Assembly (NCBI RefSeq): GCF_003333315.1
Contig: NZ_PSYR01000001.1
Location: 1,364,908 to 1,428,907 of the forward strand
DNA from: Acidiferrobacter thiooxydans
GTDB lineage: Bacteria > Pseudomonadota > Gammaproteobacteria > Acidiferrobacterales > Acidiferrobacteraceae
Direction of reading: 5' to 3'
DNA: 64,000 nt
A program made the translations under genes and the position numbers. How positions within the stretch are numbered: the first letter of the stretch is position 1; each line of letters begins with the position of its first letter. The notes under the pieces were generated by a model. It saw only the letters and a list, made by a program, of their open reading frames with translations. It was not told where the DNA came from and did not search any database. Of this stretch, positions 36,054 to 44,722 are shown piece by piece.

Positions 36054-36168
36054 TATGCGCTCCATTAACCCCACCCTCCCACGCCTGGCGTCACGCTGAT
36101 ATCGTGTGGGCCATGGATAGGTCGGTCGTGTGGATCGGGCAACCGGGGTAGTAGGCAACAGTTCTTTA
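36054..36168. repeat. Dispersed repeat, copy 1 (second copy near 49866)
   Basis: About 80 bases around the shared core CGCTGATATCGTGTGGGCC match 49866-49950 at roughly 80-85%. Both copies start near CCCTCCCA and end near GGGCAACCGG. Here it directly abuts the inferred 5' end of the group II intron, so it is the intron's 5' exon. No gene could be identified in it. Confidence 0.5.
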
Positions 36169-36235
36169 ACAGCCAGGATGCGGGATGGTCTGGCCCCGGC
36201 GCCCGGGGTGGGGGCGCCGGGGCGGGGTGATGGGG

Positions 36236-36511
36236 TCAGCGCCGGGGCGTGAAGCGGGGCAACGTCGGGTCGGAGGTAAGATTCATGGGCAGCAGCGCCT
36301 CGAAGTCTTCGACGGTGCAAGCCTTGGGGAGATCAGTGAAGATCCGGCGCAGGTAATGATAGGGCTCGAGGCCGCAGGCCTTGGCGGTCTCGATGAGGCC
36401 ATAGAGGTTGGCGGAGGCCTTCGCGCCCGCCACGGTGTCATGGAAGACCCAATTCTTTCGACCAACGCAGAAGGGTCGCAAGGCATTCTCGGTCGCGTTA
36501 TTCCGCGTCAC
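36236..36511 (-). pseudogene. tnpC: IS66 transposase TnpC, C-terminal part
   Basis: Ninety-one residues: NNATENALRPFCVGRKNWVF, then AKASANLYGLIETAKACGLE, LRRIFTDLPKACTVEDFEAL, LLPMNL and PRFTPRR. This is the conserved end of IS66 TnpC, including the Glu of the DDE triad in NNATENALRPF. It is separated from its N-terminal part (39952-41268) by the three-recombinase element. Confidence 0.88.
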
Positions 36512-36589
36512 GGATTATTCCGCGTCACGGTGCAGCGCTGCGATTTCGCGGCGGATCGCGGATCAATGGCACGCCCGGTCGCGGCATAA

Positions 36590-37588
36590 TTACAGGCCCT
36601 CGAGGAACGTAAGCAGCCGATCGGGGGCGTGGAAGCGGCGGGGCGCAATGCCCGCGGAGGTCGCATGCGCCAGCGCCTGCTCCTTCAGGCGCATGTCGGC
36701 ATGCAGATAAATCTCCGTGGACTGCGTCGATTCGTGTCCGAGCCACAGGGCGATGACCGTGATATCGACGCCGCTTTGCAGCAGGGCCATGGCCGCGGCG
36801 TGTCGCAGCGTGTGCGGGGTGACGCGCTTGGTCTTTAACGAGGGGCAGGCTCGGCCGGCGGTCGCCGTGTGCCGCGCCACGATGCCTGCCAGGGCATCTG
36901 CGCTCAAGGCGCCGCCACCCCGGGCGCTCGGAAAGACCGGATCCGCAGGATCCCCTCGGCGTTCGCATAGCCATGCCTTGAGGAGGGCCGCCACTTCGGG
37001 GCGCAACGGGGTGCAGCGCGTCTTGCGTCCTTTGCCGAGACAGCGTACATGGGGTCCTGTGCCGATCGCGACGTCCCGGCAGCAAAGCTGCCGGATCTCA
37101 CTGCTGCGCAGGCCGGTCTGGAGGGCCAGTGCCAAGAGGGTGCGATCCCGCCGGCCGATCCAGGTCCCGGCATCCGGGGCGGCGATGAGCGCCTGCGCCT
37201 CCTCCGGGGTGAGAAACGCCACCGGCCCGCGCTCGAAGCGCTTGGGCGGAATCGCGAGGATGCGCTGACACTGCAAACTGCGCGCCGGTTCGGCCAGCGC
37301 CACGTAGCGAAAGAAGCCGTGAAGGGCCGCGAGCCGCTGATTGCGGGTGCGCGCCCCATTGCCCCGCTCACGCTCCAGATACTCGAGGAACGCCTCCAGG
37401 AGCGGGGCATCGAGCTGCTCGAGGCGCAGCGCCGACGGGGTGCAGTGCAGGTGTGCCGCGGCAAAGCGCAACAGCAGGCGGAAGGTGTCGCGGTAGCCTC
37501 CCACGGTGTGCGGACTCGCACCCTGGCTCCCAAGCAACCGCTCGGTGAAGAATTGCTGCAGCAAGGCCGGGAATGTCGTCGGGCTCAT
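36590..37588 (-). CDS. RIT tyrosine recombinase C
   Basis: A 332-residue XerD-like recombinase. The N-terminal SAM-like core-binding domain (about 1-110) has SQGASPHTVGGYRDTFRLLL. The catalytic domain has TGLRSSEIRQL (Arg I), PHTLRHAAAMALLQSG (HxxR), GHESTQSTEIYLHAD (GH and the nucleophile Tyr). The ATG at 37588 overlaps the stop of recombinase B. The longer upstream reading is low-complexity. It is the last gene of the trio. In known RIT elements all three are thought to be needed for movement. Confidence 0.88.
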   Translation of the reverse strand: MSPTTFPALLQQFFTERLLGSQGASPHTVGGYRDTFRLLLRFAAAHLHCTPSALRLEQLDAPLLEAFLEYLERERGNGARTRNQRLAALHGFFRYVALAEPARSLQCQRILAIPPKRFERGPVAFLTPEEAQALIAAPDAGTWIGRRDRTLLALALQTGLRSSEIRQLCCRDVAIGTGPHVRCLGKGRKTRCTPLRPEVAALLKAWLCERRGDPADPVFPSARGGGALSADALAGIVARHTATAGRACPSLKTKRVTPHTLRHAAAMALLQSGVDITVIALWLGHESTQSTEIYLHADMRLKEQALAHATSAGIAPRRFHAPDRLLTFLEGL

Positions 37589-38535
37589 CGTGCACCTCCC
37601 GTATCCGCACGCCCGCTTTGGCGTTCGGTGGCCAACATCAGCAGTTCCGGCACGGCCTCGATGTACCAGTAGGTGAGGCCAACTTCGGTGTGGCCGACAT
37701 ACGTCGCAAGCTTCGGCAGCTCGCGCGTGACATCCGCCCCGGCGCGGTACCATGCCACCAGCCGGCCGGTGACGAACGAGTGGCGAAAGTCCTGCAGCCG
37801 CGGCCCGCGGCCAGCGCGGGGCGAACCGTTTGCAGGGCGCAGGCCGACGGCGCGGGAGAGTCTGACGAACATCCGCCGGACGCTGGAGCCGGCGAGGCGC
37901 CGCCCCCGCTCGGAGAGCAGGAACGCCGGGGTCTGCGGATGCGGACACAACGCGTCGCGTCGCGCGGCATAGTGCGCGAGCGCGAGGCGCGTAGTGGCGG
38001 CGATGGGCACGAGGCGGGACTTGCCGAACTTGGTCTCGCGGATGAAGAGGATCCCGTTCTGGAGATCCACGTCACTGCGATCCAGCGCGAGCGCCTCGCC
38101 CGGACGCAGACCGGTGGCGGCGAGTAGCCCGATGAGCGTCGTATACGTCAGTGCACGCAGGCCGGTGGGTGATCGGCATTGCGCCGCCGCGGCCATCAGG
38201 GCTTGCGTCTGCGCCTCCGTGTAGATATGGGGGCGGGGGCGGCGGTGCCGTGAGGACACCAGATGCCGAGGGGGCACTTCGGTCTGCGGATCGAAGGCAC
38301 TCCACCAGGCCGCGAACTTCCGCACCATCGAGAGCCTCCGGCCCCAGGTAGCCTTCTGCACGCCGGGACGGGCGGTCGCCCAGCGCAGCGCCAACGCCGT
38401 GGTGATGTGCGCGGAGCCCTCCTGTTCGAGAAATGTGACGAACTGCCGGAGTGTGTTAGCCGGCTCCGCCAGCCGCGTCCCGAGGGCGCGGCGCACCGTG
38501 ATGTATTGGGTCAGGGCCTCCCCAAGCGCGCTCAT
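37585..38535 (-). CDS. RIT tyrosine recombinase B
   Basis: A 316-residue tyrosine recombinase, MSALGEALTQYITVRRALGT onward. Catalytic blocks are LLAATGLRPGEALALDRSD (Arg I), KFGKSRLVPIA (Lys loop), LQDFRHSFVTGRLVAWY (box II His/Arg) and YVGHTEVGLTYWYIEAVPE (GH then Tyr). The ATG at 38535 overlaps the recombinase A stop (ATGA), and its own stop overlaps the start of C. The longer insertion between the HxxR and GH blocks compared with XerD is usual for the middle RIT protein. Confidence 0.88.
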   Translation of the reverse strand: MSALGEALTQYITVRRALGTRLAEPANTLRQFVTFLEQEGSAHITTALALRWATARPGVQKATWGRRLSMVRKFAAWWSAFDPQTEVPPRHLVSSRHRRPRPHIYTEAQTQALMAAAAQCRSPTGLRALTYTTLIGLLAATGLRPGEALALDRSDVDLQNGILFIRETKFGKSRLVPIAATTRLALAHYAARRDALCPHPQTPAFLLSERGRRLAGSSVRRMFVRLSRAVGLRPANGSPRAGRGPRLQDFRHSFVTGRLVAWYRAGADVTRELPKLATYVGHTEVGLTYWYIEAVPELLMLATERQSGRADTGGAR

Positions 38536-39764
38536 GGCGCACCTCCGGTCAGCGGCCACGGGAGCGCCACGCCCCGCAACGCCTCCAGCGAGACCTTCGC
38601 GTAGATCCGGGTGCTCGCTTGCGTATGGTGCCGCAGCACTTCGGCGATCTCCGCGAGGGAGGCGCCCTGGCGGATCATCCGGGTCGCCAGACTGTGCCGA
38701 AACAGGTGCGCGACGTGCTGTGGCTGCGGCGGGATGCCGGCACGGGCGAGGGCCAGCCGCACGATGTGGTCAATGGCACACGGGCCCGTGAGTGCGATGC
38801 GCGGCGGGATCGCACGCAGGAACACGCGGCGGGAGGTGGTGGTGCCCCGGTCGCGGCGCAGATACTCAGCCAGCGCCCGACCCACATCGGCGGGAAGCGG
38901 CAGGGACTCCATCCGGGACCCCTTCCCGCGCACAACCAGCTCGCCGGTGCGCCAATGAACATCCTCGAGCGTAAGCAAGACCACCTCGGAGGCGCGCAGC
39001 CCGAGGCGCGCGAGCAGCAGAAGGATGGCGTAGTCGCGCCGGCCCTTGGAGGTCGATCGATCCGGACTCGCCAGCGCCTCCTCGACCTCCTCGGGCGTCA
39101 ACAGCGCCGGCACGCCCGCCTCACGGTACGTACGCATCGTCGGGACCGCCGCCGAGAGGTCCCTCGGGGTTTCGCCGCGCAGGAAGAGGAAGCGCAGCAG
39201 CGAGCGCAGCGCCACGGTCACCAACCGCGACGACTCCGAGGCGTGATTCCTGATCCGGCCGAGCAGGAAGGCGTGAATCGTCTTGGCATCCAACTGATCG
39301 AGCGCAAGCCGCCCCGCCTGCGCCTGCCGGGTGGCCAGAAACGCCCGGGCGCAGGGCGCATAGACCAGGATCGAACGCTCGGCGAGTCCCCGATCCTTGC
39401 GGAGGAAAGTGATGTAGCGCGCCACCAGTGCCTCGGCAGGCGTGTCCGGCTGGGAGGGTGCAGACGGCATGACGCCGCACGCGCGCAGATAGGCCAGAAA
39501 ACGTCGTACCGTGGCCCGCTCGCTCTCGGTGGCCGAACATTGCGGCGGCCGGCGCCTGATGAAGGACTGGACGTGCTCCTCCCCGAGGGACCCCTCGGCG
39601 ATGGCGTGCCGCTTGGCCCACCGCGCGAAGGCGATGGTCACCGCCCTGCGCTCGGCCAGGGTGTTCGGGGAGTACCCGGCGATCCGTTGGTCGTCCAGAA
39701 ACGCGTCGACGTATGCCTCAAGGGGTCCGGGGCGCTCACCTCTTTGCGAACCATCTGTCTCCAT
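38532..39764 (-). CDS. RIT tyrosine recombinase A
   Basis: A 410-residue recombinase, the longest and first of the trio. It has an extra N-terminal ~100 residues (RIAGYSPNTLAERRAVTIAF), a core-binding domain, then catalytic blocks ARLGLRASEVVLLTLEDVHW (Arg I), VRGKGSRMESLPLP (Lys loop), HLFRHSLATRMIRQG (HxxR) and LRHHTQASTRIYAKV (box with His and Tyr). The ATG at 39764 was taken as the first in-frame start inside the inverted ends. Translation of B and C is probably coupled to it. Confidence 0.88.
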   Translation of the reverse strand: METDGSQRGERPGPLEAYVDAFLDDQRIAGYSPNTLAERRAVTIAFARWAKRHAIAEGSLGEEHVQSFIRRRPPQCSATESERATVRRFLAYLRACGVMPSAPSQPDTPAEALVARYITFLRKDRGLAERSILVYAPCARAFLATRQAQAGRLALDQLDAKTIHAFLLGRIRNHASESSRLVTVALRSLLRFLFLRGETPRDLSAAVPTMRTYREAGVPALLTPEEVEEALASPDRSTSKGRRDYAILLLLARLGLRASEVVLLTLEDVHWRTGELVVRGKGSRMESLPLPADVGRALAEYLRRDRGTTTSRRVFLRAIPPRIALTGPCAIDHIVRLALARAGIPPQPQHVAHLFRHSLATRMIRQGASLAEIAEVLRHHTQASTRIYAKVSLEALRGVALPWPLTGGAP

Positions 39765-39915
39765 GTGGCTTCTCCTGGTTTGGCACCATTGCCGAACTCA
39801 GGAGACCACGTGGATTATGCCGCGTCACGAACAGGGGGCTGGTCTGCTAATGCCTGACAACAAGCCCAAAATCTCTCTCCATGCGGGCGAGGCGGAATAA
39901 TCCGTGACGCGGAAT

Positions 39916-39951
39916 AACGCGACTAATGCCGTTAACGGCATTAGTCGCGTT
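39916..39951. repeat. 36-bp perfect palindrome at the RIT/IS66 junction
   Basis: Arms AACGCGACTAATGCCGTT and AACGGCATTAGTCGCGTT abut without a spacer. The outer side is IS66 tnpC coding sequence (IDNNAT); the inner side leads into the RIT end. The other junction (around 36485-36505) shows the undisturbed IS66 form GCGACCGAGAATGCC. The palindrome seems to have been created or duplicated when the element inserted. Confidence 0.85.
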
Positions 39952-41268
39952 GTTATCGATCGGGATACGCCCATCGGTGAGATACACGACGAGCTTGTCC
40001 CATTCGTTCGCAAGATACGCCAAAGCCCGGCCCAAGGCGCTTTGCGGCGGGACGCCGGGGCGGTGGATATCAAGCCAGGTACGGAGGGTGTCCCACAGGG
40101 GCTTGGCATGCTGGGCGCGGTACTGCTGCCGGTCTTCGGGGCTTAGGGGGCGCGCCGCCTTCTCCACGGCATAGAGCTTCTGGATCTGGGCGAGCGCCTC
40201 CTCGGCCAGGCCTTTCTTTCTGTGCTTGCCTTGCGATTTGATGACCTCATCAAAGCGGCGTCGCGCATGGGCGAGGCATCCTGCGTGGATGAGCCCCTGG
40301 GCACGGACCGCGGCACAATAACCGGCATAGCCATCGGTCTGCAGGATACCCGTGAAGCCTGCGAGCAGGCGCAAGGGCACCTCCTGGGAACGGCTCGGGT
40401 CGTAGTCAAAGAGGATGATGGGGGCCTCGGGCGGTCCGCCCCGCTGCACCCACAGATAGGACTGTGATGTGGCGGCCTTGCCCGGCTCCTTCAGGACCTG
40501 GGTGGGGGTCTCGTCCATGCTGATATACCCGTAGGCCAGCAGTTGATCGCGCAGGAGATTCACAAGCGGTTGCGCGGTCTCGGTGCCCAAGGCCACCATC
40601 CAGCGCGCCATAGTGGCCCGCGGGAGATCCACCCCGATGCGCGTCAGGATCTGCTCCTGGCGGTAGAGGGGCAAGGCATCCTGGTACTTCGAGACCACGA
40701 TATGGGCGAGCAGGCCGGGGCTTGCCAGGGTCTTTGGGAGGGGTTGCGGGGGCAGCGGGGCGATCTTCACCCCCGACGCGTCGTCCTTCCGGACCCCATA
40801 CTTCAGGCGCACATGGCGCAATACCCGTATGGTGGCCGGGACGATGTCGAGCTGTTCGCTCACCTCTTCGCCGATCACCACCAGCGGCTGCCCATCGGGG
40901 GTTAGGCGCGCCTCTTCGGGGAGCTCATGGATGATGTCCACCCGGGGGAGAGCGGCCGGCAAGGGCTTGCGGTACCCGCGGGCCTTGCGGATGTGGCCGG
41001 CCACCACGCTCTCGACTTCCGGGACCTCCTCAGCGGCGAGGGCCTCCCGCTCAGCCTCGACCTCGGCCTCGTCAAAGAGCCCCATCTGCGGGCTTGGACC
41101 CTTCTCGCTGCGTGCGCTATAGCGCCGGGCGATCGCGAGGTTCAGTTGTTCCTGCAGGAGTTCGGCATGGCGGGTCAAGCGCTCGATCGTGGCATCGCGC
41201 ACGGCGATCAAGACCTTCAGGGCCTCGATGTCGTTGGGTAGCGCCGTGTCCCGTATGCCGTCCGTCAT
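39952..41268 (-). pseudogene. tnpC: IS66 transposase TnpC, N-terminal part
   Basis: About 440 residues of TnpC. A leucine-zipper start is followed by a zinc-finger/HTH region with VDIIHELPEE. The catalytic core has SKYQDALPLYRQEQILTRIG, YGYISMDETPTQVL (first Asp) and ILQTDGYAGYCAAV (second Asp), then AHARRRFDEV and NEWDKLVVYLTDGRIPIDNN. The reading then leaves IS66 and enters the RIT end. The start was placed at MTDGIRDTAL (41268) because the preceding residues are atypical. It is non-functional without its C-terminal piece. Confidence 0.87.
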
Positions 41269-41324
41269 AGCCACGATTATACGACAGTCGAATCGATATT
41301 GCACCCCCATGGCCACAATTTTTG

Positions 41325-41681
41325 CTAGGAAACCCGCTGATACACCAAGGACGGATGCGGCTTCATGAGGGTGATGTCATAGCCTGCGAGCAGCCACTGG
41401 AGCTGGTCTTCCGAGAGTGTCAGGACCGCCTCCGAGACCTTGCGCGGCCAGGCAAAGCGCGCCGCCTCCAGGCGCTTTAACCACAGCGCAAAGCCGGTCT
41501 GATCCCAATAGAGGATCTTCACGCGGTCGCGCCTGCGGTTCGTGAAGATAAAGAGCGCGCCCGTTAAGGGGGACAAGGCCATCTCTTGCTCCACACGGGC
41601 GGCGAGCCCATCGATCCCCACCCGGAAGTCGATGGGATCACGGTGCAGATACACGGCCAAGGGGTCTATGAACATGCGCAT
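41325..41681 (-). CDS. tnpB: IS66 accessory protein TnpB
   Basis: A 118-residue IS66 Orf2: RMFIDPLAVYLHRDPIDFRV, then GIDGLAARVEQEMALSPLTG, ALFIFTNRRRDRVKILYWDQ and TGFALWLKRLEAARFAWPRK. The family is required for IS66 transposition but its biochemical role is not established. It starts 5 bp after the tnpA remnant and ends 57 bp before tnpC. The frame is intact although the element around it is dead. Confidence 0.92.
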   Translation of the reverse strand: MRMFIDPLAVYLHRDPIDFRVGIDGLAARVEQEMALSPLTGALFIFTNRRRDRVKILYWDQTGFALWLKRLEAARFAWPRKVSEAVLTLSEDQLQWLLAGYDITLMKPHPSLVYQRVS

Positions 41682-41686
41682 GGGGA

Positions 41687-41821
41687 TCAGGCCTTAAGGG
41701 CCATAAGGAGGGCGGCCACCCACGCCGGGGGCACGGCAGACGACAACGCCAGCGAGGCCTTGCCGATAGTGAGCGTGACCGTATCGCCCACGCAGTGGGG
41801 GCCACCTGGCTTGGGGCCGAC
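41687..41821 (-). pseudogene. tnpA: IS66 TnpA, C-terminal remnant
   Basis: Forty-four residues, including VGDTVTLTIGKASLALSSAV and PPAWVAALLMALKA, end like IS66 Orf1 proteins, whose last helix follows a P-x-WVA-L-xAL pattern. The 5' part is removed exactly at the left end of IS A copy 2. Confidence 0.7.
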
Positions 41822-41884
41822 TGAAGTGGTCCCCCGTTGACGGACCTCTAATGGATGGATTAAACCAACCACTTGGAGGTCACT

Positions 41885-42181
41885 ATGGAACGTCAGGTTC
41901 GTGCTCAATATACCGCCGATTACAAGGCGCAGGCAGTGTCATTGGCAAAGAGCCTCGGAGCGGCAAAGGCTGCCCGCAAGCTCGGTATTTCGGTCAAGAC
42001 GCTGGCTAATTGGATCCGCATTTCGCGTGATGGAGCAGGGTTCGCCAAGGACGGGAAGCGCCGTCCTGTGAGCGATGTGGAAGCCGAGAATGCACGGCTT
42101 CGAGCCGAGAATGCTCAGCTGCGCATGGAGCGCGATTTCATAAAAAAAGCCGCAGCGTACTTTGCGAAGGAGTCCAAGTGA
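41885..42181 (+). CDS. IS A copy 2 transposase OrfA
   Basis: A 98-residue OrfA identical to copy 1 apart from rare substitutions (AKSLGAAK instead of AESLGAAK). The helix-turn-helix and leucine zipper are intact, and the seven-A slippage run is kept at 42142-42148. It can no longer feed a full OrfAB because orfB is split about 60 bp into its frame by the IS4-type transposon. Confidence 0.9.
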   Translation: MERQVRAQYTADYKAQAVSLAKSLGAAKAARKLGISVKTLANWIRISRDGAGFAKDGKRRPVSDVEAENARLRAENAQLRMERDFIKKAAAYFAKESK

Positions 42182-42421
42182 AGTACGCCTATATCGCCTC
42201 GCAGCGGACTCACTACCCGATCGGGTTCATGTGCCGGGTACTTGAGCTTTCTATTGCACACATCTTTGGCGATTTTCTCTGATTGTTTGACGCGCCTAAC
42301 GAAAGTGCTGGACACACGCGCCGAGATTGCGTAAGGTGGCGGTTGTCGCGGCGTGCGACAAGGACAGGCGGACGGCGTGCAAAAGTCGAGGCGTTGTGGG
42401 GATCCGGATGTGCGGGCGATC

Positions 42422-43864
42422 ATGGAGGCCGGCACAGAGTCGGTCGAGTGGGTGAGACAAGAGTTTGCCCGCGCCGACCTCTCCGATAAACGCCTGGATC
42501 GTCGCTTGGTGAAAACTGCGGAATATCTCGCCCAATCTCCCGGCTCGCCGATCAATGAAGCGTGCGGCAATTGGGCCAGTACGCAAGCGGCGTATCGGCT
42601 GTTCAATAATGCCAAGGCGAGCGCGGCGGGGATCCTCAAACCCCATTGGGAAGCGACGGCCGCGCGCATGGCCGGCTGCGGGGGTGCGGTGCTGGTGATG
42701 CAGGACACGGTCTTCTTCTCCTACGGCCGGCACGTCAGGACTCGGGGCCTCGGACCGATTGGCAAGAGCAACGCCGCGCATGACCGGGGCCTCATCATGC
42801 ATAACGCACTGGCCTTCACCACCTCGGGCGTGCCGCTCGGGATCGTGAGCCAAAGCATCTGGGCGCGCGGGGAGATCCCGGAGGAAGACTATCAGGAGAA
42901 GATCGAGCGCCTGCAGGTCACGGCGATCGAGGAAAAAGAGAGCGCGAAATGGCTTATTGCGCTCAAAGAGACGGTCGAGCGGGCGCCCGCGGGCGTGCCG
43001 GTCGTCACCGTGGCCGACCGCGAATCGGACTTCTTCGAGTTCTTGACACGCGCCCAGGACCTGCAGGCGCACTATCTCATCCGCGCGCGCACCGACCGCA
43101 AGCTCGTGCCCGAAGACAGCGCGGGCTGCACGCGGATGCTCGAGGCGTTGAGCGATGCCCCGGCATGGGGGAGCATGACGATTGAGGTTCCTGGCAACGG
43201 CAGTCGTAAGGCGCGCACGGCGGCGATCGAGGTGCGCACAGCCGAGGTCACGATCCAGCCCCCACCGCGCCGTGGGGCGGCCCAGACGTCCGGCTCCAGC
43301 GAGCCTGTGACCGTCACCCTGATCGGGGCGACCGAGTCGTCCCCGCCGGCCGGGGTGGAGCCGATCAGCTGGGTGTTGCTCACAAATCTCATCGTCAAAG
43401 ACTTCGCGTCCGCCACCGAGAAGGTGCGGTGGTATGGGCGGCGCTGGGGCATCGAGATCTGGCATAAGGTGCTCAAATCCGGCTGCAAGGTCGAGGACTG
43501 CCTGCTCGAGGAGGCCTTGCGCCTCAAGCGCTATCTGACGCTTTTCAGCATCATCGGCGTGCGCCTGATGCATGTGACCTACCTGGCCCGCGCGCACCCG
43601 GATCGGCCGGCCACCGAGGTGTTCTCCGAGGAGGAGGTCGAAGCGCTGCATATCCGCGTCACGCGGGCATTGCCCCCCGCAGGTCCTGCCCCGACGCTGC
43701 GCGACATGGTGCGCATGCTGGGCCGGCTCGGCGGCCACTTGGGCCGCAAGGGGGATGGCGAACCCGGCGTCACCGTGCTCTGGCGCGGCTGGACGAGTCT
43801 TTACGAGACGGTCGAGACACTGCGTGCCCATAAACATGTCCTCAGCCCGCGCGACTCGAGCTGA
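42422..43864 (+). CDS. IS4-family (Tn5-like) transposase
   Basis: About 480 residues. The N-terminal DNA-binding region resembles Tn5 transposase (FARADLSDKRLDRRLVKTAE, then SQSPGSPINEACGNWASTQA-type helices and AYRLFNN). The RNase-H core has the first Asp in LVMQDTVFFSY and the second in VVTVADRESDFFEF. The Y-R-E-K signature is RWYGRRWGIEIWHKVLKSGC with the catalytic Glu. LKRYLTLFSIIGVRLMHVTY follows. I used the ATG at 42422 (MEAGTESVEW) because the homologous N-terminus begins there; a GTG at 42353 would add 23 poorly conserved residues. All catalytic residues are intact. Confidence 0.9.
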   Translation: MEAGTESVEWVRQEFARADLSDKRLDRRLVKTAEYLAQSPGSPINEACGNWASTQAAYRLFNNAKASAAGILKPHWEATAARMAGCGGAVLVMQDTVFFSYGRHVRTRGLGPIGKSNAAHDRGLIMHNALAFTTSGVPLGIVSQSIWARGEIPEEDYQEKIERLQVTAIEEKESAKWLIALKETVERAPAGVPVVTVADRESDFFEFLTRAQDLQAHYLIRARTDRKLVPEDSAGCTRMLEALSDAPAWGSMTIEVPGNGSRKARTAAIEVRTAEVTIQPPPRRGAAQTSGSSEPVTVTLIGATESSPPAGVEPISWVLLTNLIVKDFASATEKVRWYGRRWGIEIWHKVLKSGCKVEDCLLEEALRLKRYLTLFSIIGVRLMHVTYLARAHPDRPATEVFSEEEVEALHIRVTRALPPAGPAPTLRDMVRMLGRLGGHLGRKGDGEPGVTVLWRGWTSLYETVETLRAHKHVLSPRDSS

Positions 43865-43867
43865 ACG

Positions 43868-44722
43868 ATGCGCTACTGCGGACGAGAGTTTACACCAGCC
43901 GAGATCGCGCTGATCCGCGAGTGGCTCACGACCCCCCAGATGAACCGTGCTCGTTTATCCCGGGAAGTCTGTGAGAGGCTCGGATGGCGCCGGGAAAATG
44001 GCGCTCTGAAGGATATGAGCTGTCGCGTGGCCCTCAACCGCATGCACGCCGATGGGCTGATCACACTGCCCCCGCCGCGCAACCCCAAGCCCGTCACCTA
44101 CCGGTCCTATCCGGACATCGAACAGGCGGTTTGCGAACCCGCCGTCATCCCGGCCATCGATCTCGCTACGCTCACCATTGATCCGGTCCTCGGCAGAGCC
44201 GAATCGCGGCTGTGGAACGCCTATATCGAACGCCACCACTACCTCGGGCATACCCTCATGCCCGGGGCGCAACTGCGCTACTTCGTACGCGCCCAAGGCC
44301 AGATCGTCGCGGCCCTGGGCTTCGGGGCCAGCGCCTGGAAGGTCAAGCCCCGCGATCAGGCCATCGGCTGGACGGTCGATCAGCGGCAACGCAATCTGCA
44401 CCTGATCGTCAACAATGCCCGTTTCCTTATTCTGCCGTGGATCCATTGCCCAAACTTGGCCTCACGGATCCTGGCCTTGGTCAGCCGCCGACTCCCCGAC
44501 GACTGGCACGCCCGCTACAGCTATCGCCCGGTTCTGCTCGAAACCTTCGTCGAGAAGCCGCGCTTTACCGGTACCTGCTACAAGGCGGCCAACTGGCAAA
44601 ACCTTGGGGATACTCAAGGGCGCGGTAAGCTCGACGTCTTGCATCGCCACGCAAAGCCCGTCAAAAGTATCTGGATCTATCCGCTCGTGCGGGACTTTCG
44701 CCGGCATCTCTGCAACGCATAA
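43868..44722 (+). CDS. DUF4338 (DruA-like) passenger protein
   Basis: A 284-residue DUF4338 protein. The N-terminal region CGREFTPAEIALIREWLTTP, then NRARLSREVCERLGWRRENG and MHADGLITLPPPR is a winged-helix-like module. The main domain has RLWNAYIERHHYLGHTLMPG, AQLRYFVRAQGQIVAALGFG, SAWKVKPRDQAIGW, NARFLILPWI and CYKAANWQNLGDTQGRGKLD. DUF4338 defines DruA, a core component of Druantia anti-phage systems, but no druB-E genes are here. The gene begins 3 bp after the transposase stop and ends 77 bp before the right transposon end. It is thus cargo or a transposition accessory. Activity alone is unknown; the acetyltransferase-like fold is suggested but not shown here. Confidence 0.87.
   Translation: MRYCGREFTPAEIALIREWLTTPQMNRARLSREVCERLGWRRENGALKDMSCRVALNRMHADGLITLPPPRNPKPVTYRSYPDIEQAVCEPAVIPAIDLATLTIDPVLGRAESRLWNAYIERHHYLGHTLMPGAQLRYFVRAQGQIVAALGFGASAWKVKPRDQAIGWTVDQRQRNLHLIVNNARFLILPWIHCPNLASRILALVSRRLPDDWHARYSYRPVLLETFVEKPRFTGTCYKAANWQNLGDTQGRGKLDVLHRHAKPVKSIWIYPLVRDFRRHLCNA

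Larger units (their letters stand above)
36502..39915 (-). mobile_element. Recombinase-in-trio (RIT) element
   Basis: Three tyrosine recombinase genes in one orientation, each overlapping the next by ATGA, are bounded by inverted end sequences. Going inward from each side both ends read GCGTTATTCCGCGTCACGGA then TTATTCCGC. On the left the unit TTATTCCGCGTCACGG is repeated a second time. A further related piece, TTATGCCGCGTCACG, lies near 39816, with its partner near 36580. This gene trio with inverted ends is the described RIT element organisation. The element sits inside IS66 tnpC. Confidence 0.85.
36180..41821 (-). mobile_element. IS66-family element, interrupted by a RIT element and truncated by IS A
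   Basis: Minus-strand gene order tnpA (only its 3' end, 41687-41821), tnpB (41325-41681) and tnpC (39952-41268 plus 36236-36505). The tnpC frame is cut after the codons for IDNNAT and resumes 3.4 kb further on with NNATENALRPF, so the RIT element is inserted in tnpC. The tnpA side is lost at 41821, where IS A copy 2 begins. The distal IS66 end near 36180 is not sharply defined. Confidence 0.85.

Noticed and set aside
38619..39857. 412-codon plus-strand frame opposite RIT recombinase A
   Set aside because: Recombinase A shows complete catalytic motifs and overlaps recombinase B by ATGA; the opposite frame is low-complexity.
42296..43837. 513-codon minus-strand frame opposite the IS4-type transposase
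   Set aside because: The plus-strand frame has all DDE/YREK motifs. The antisense frame is a by-product of codon bias, rich in Arg, Ala and His, with no domain.
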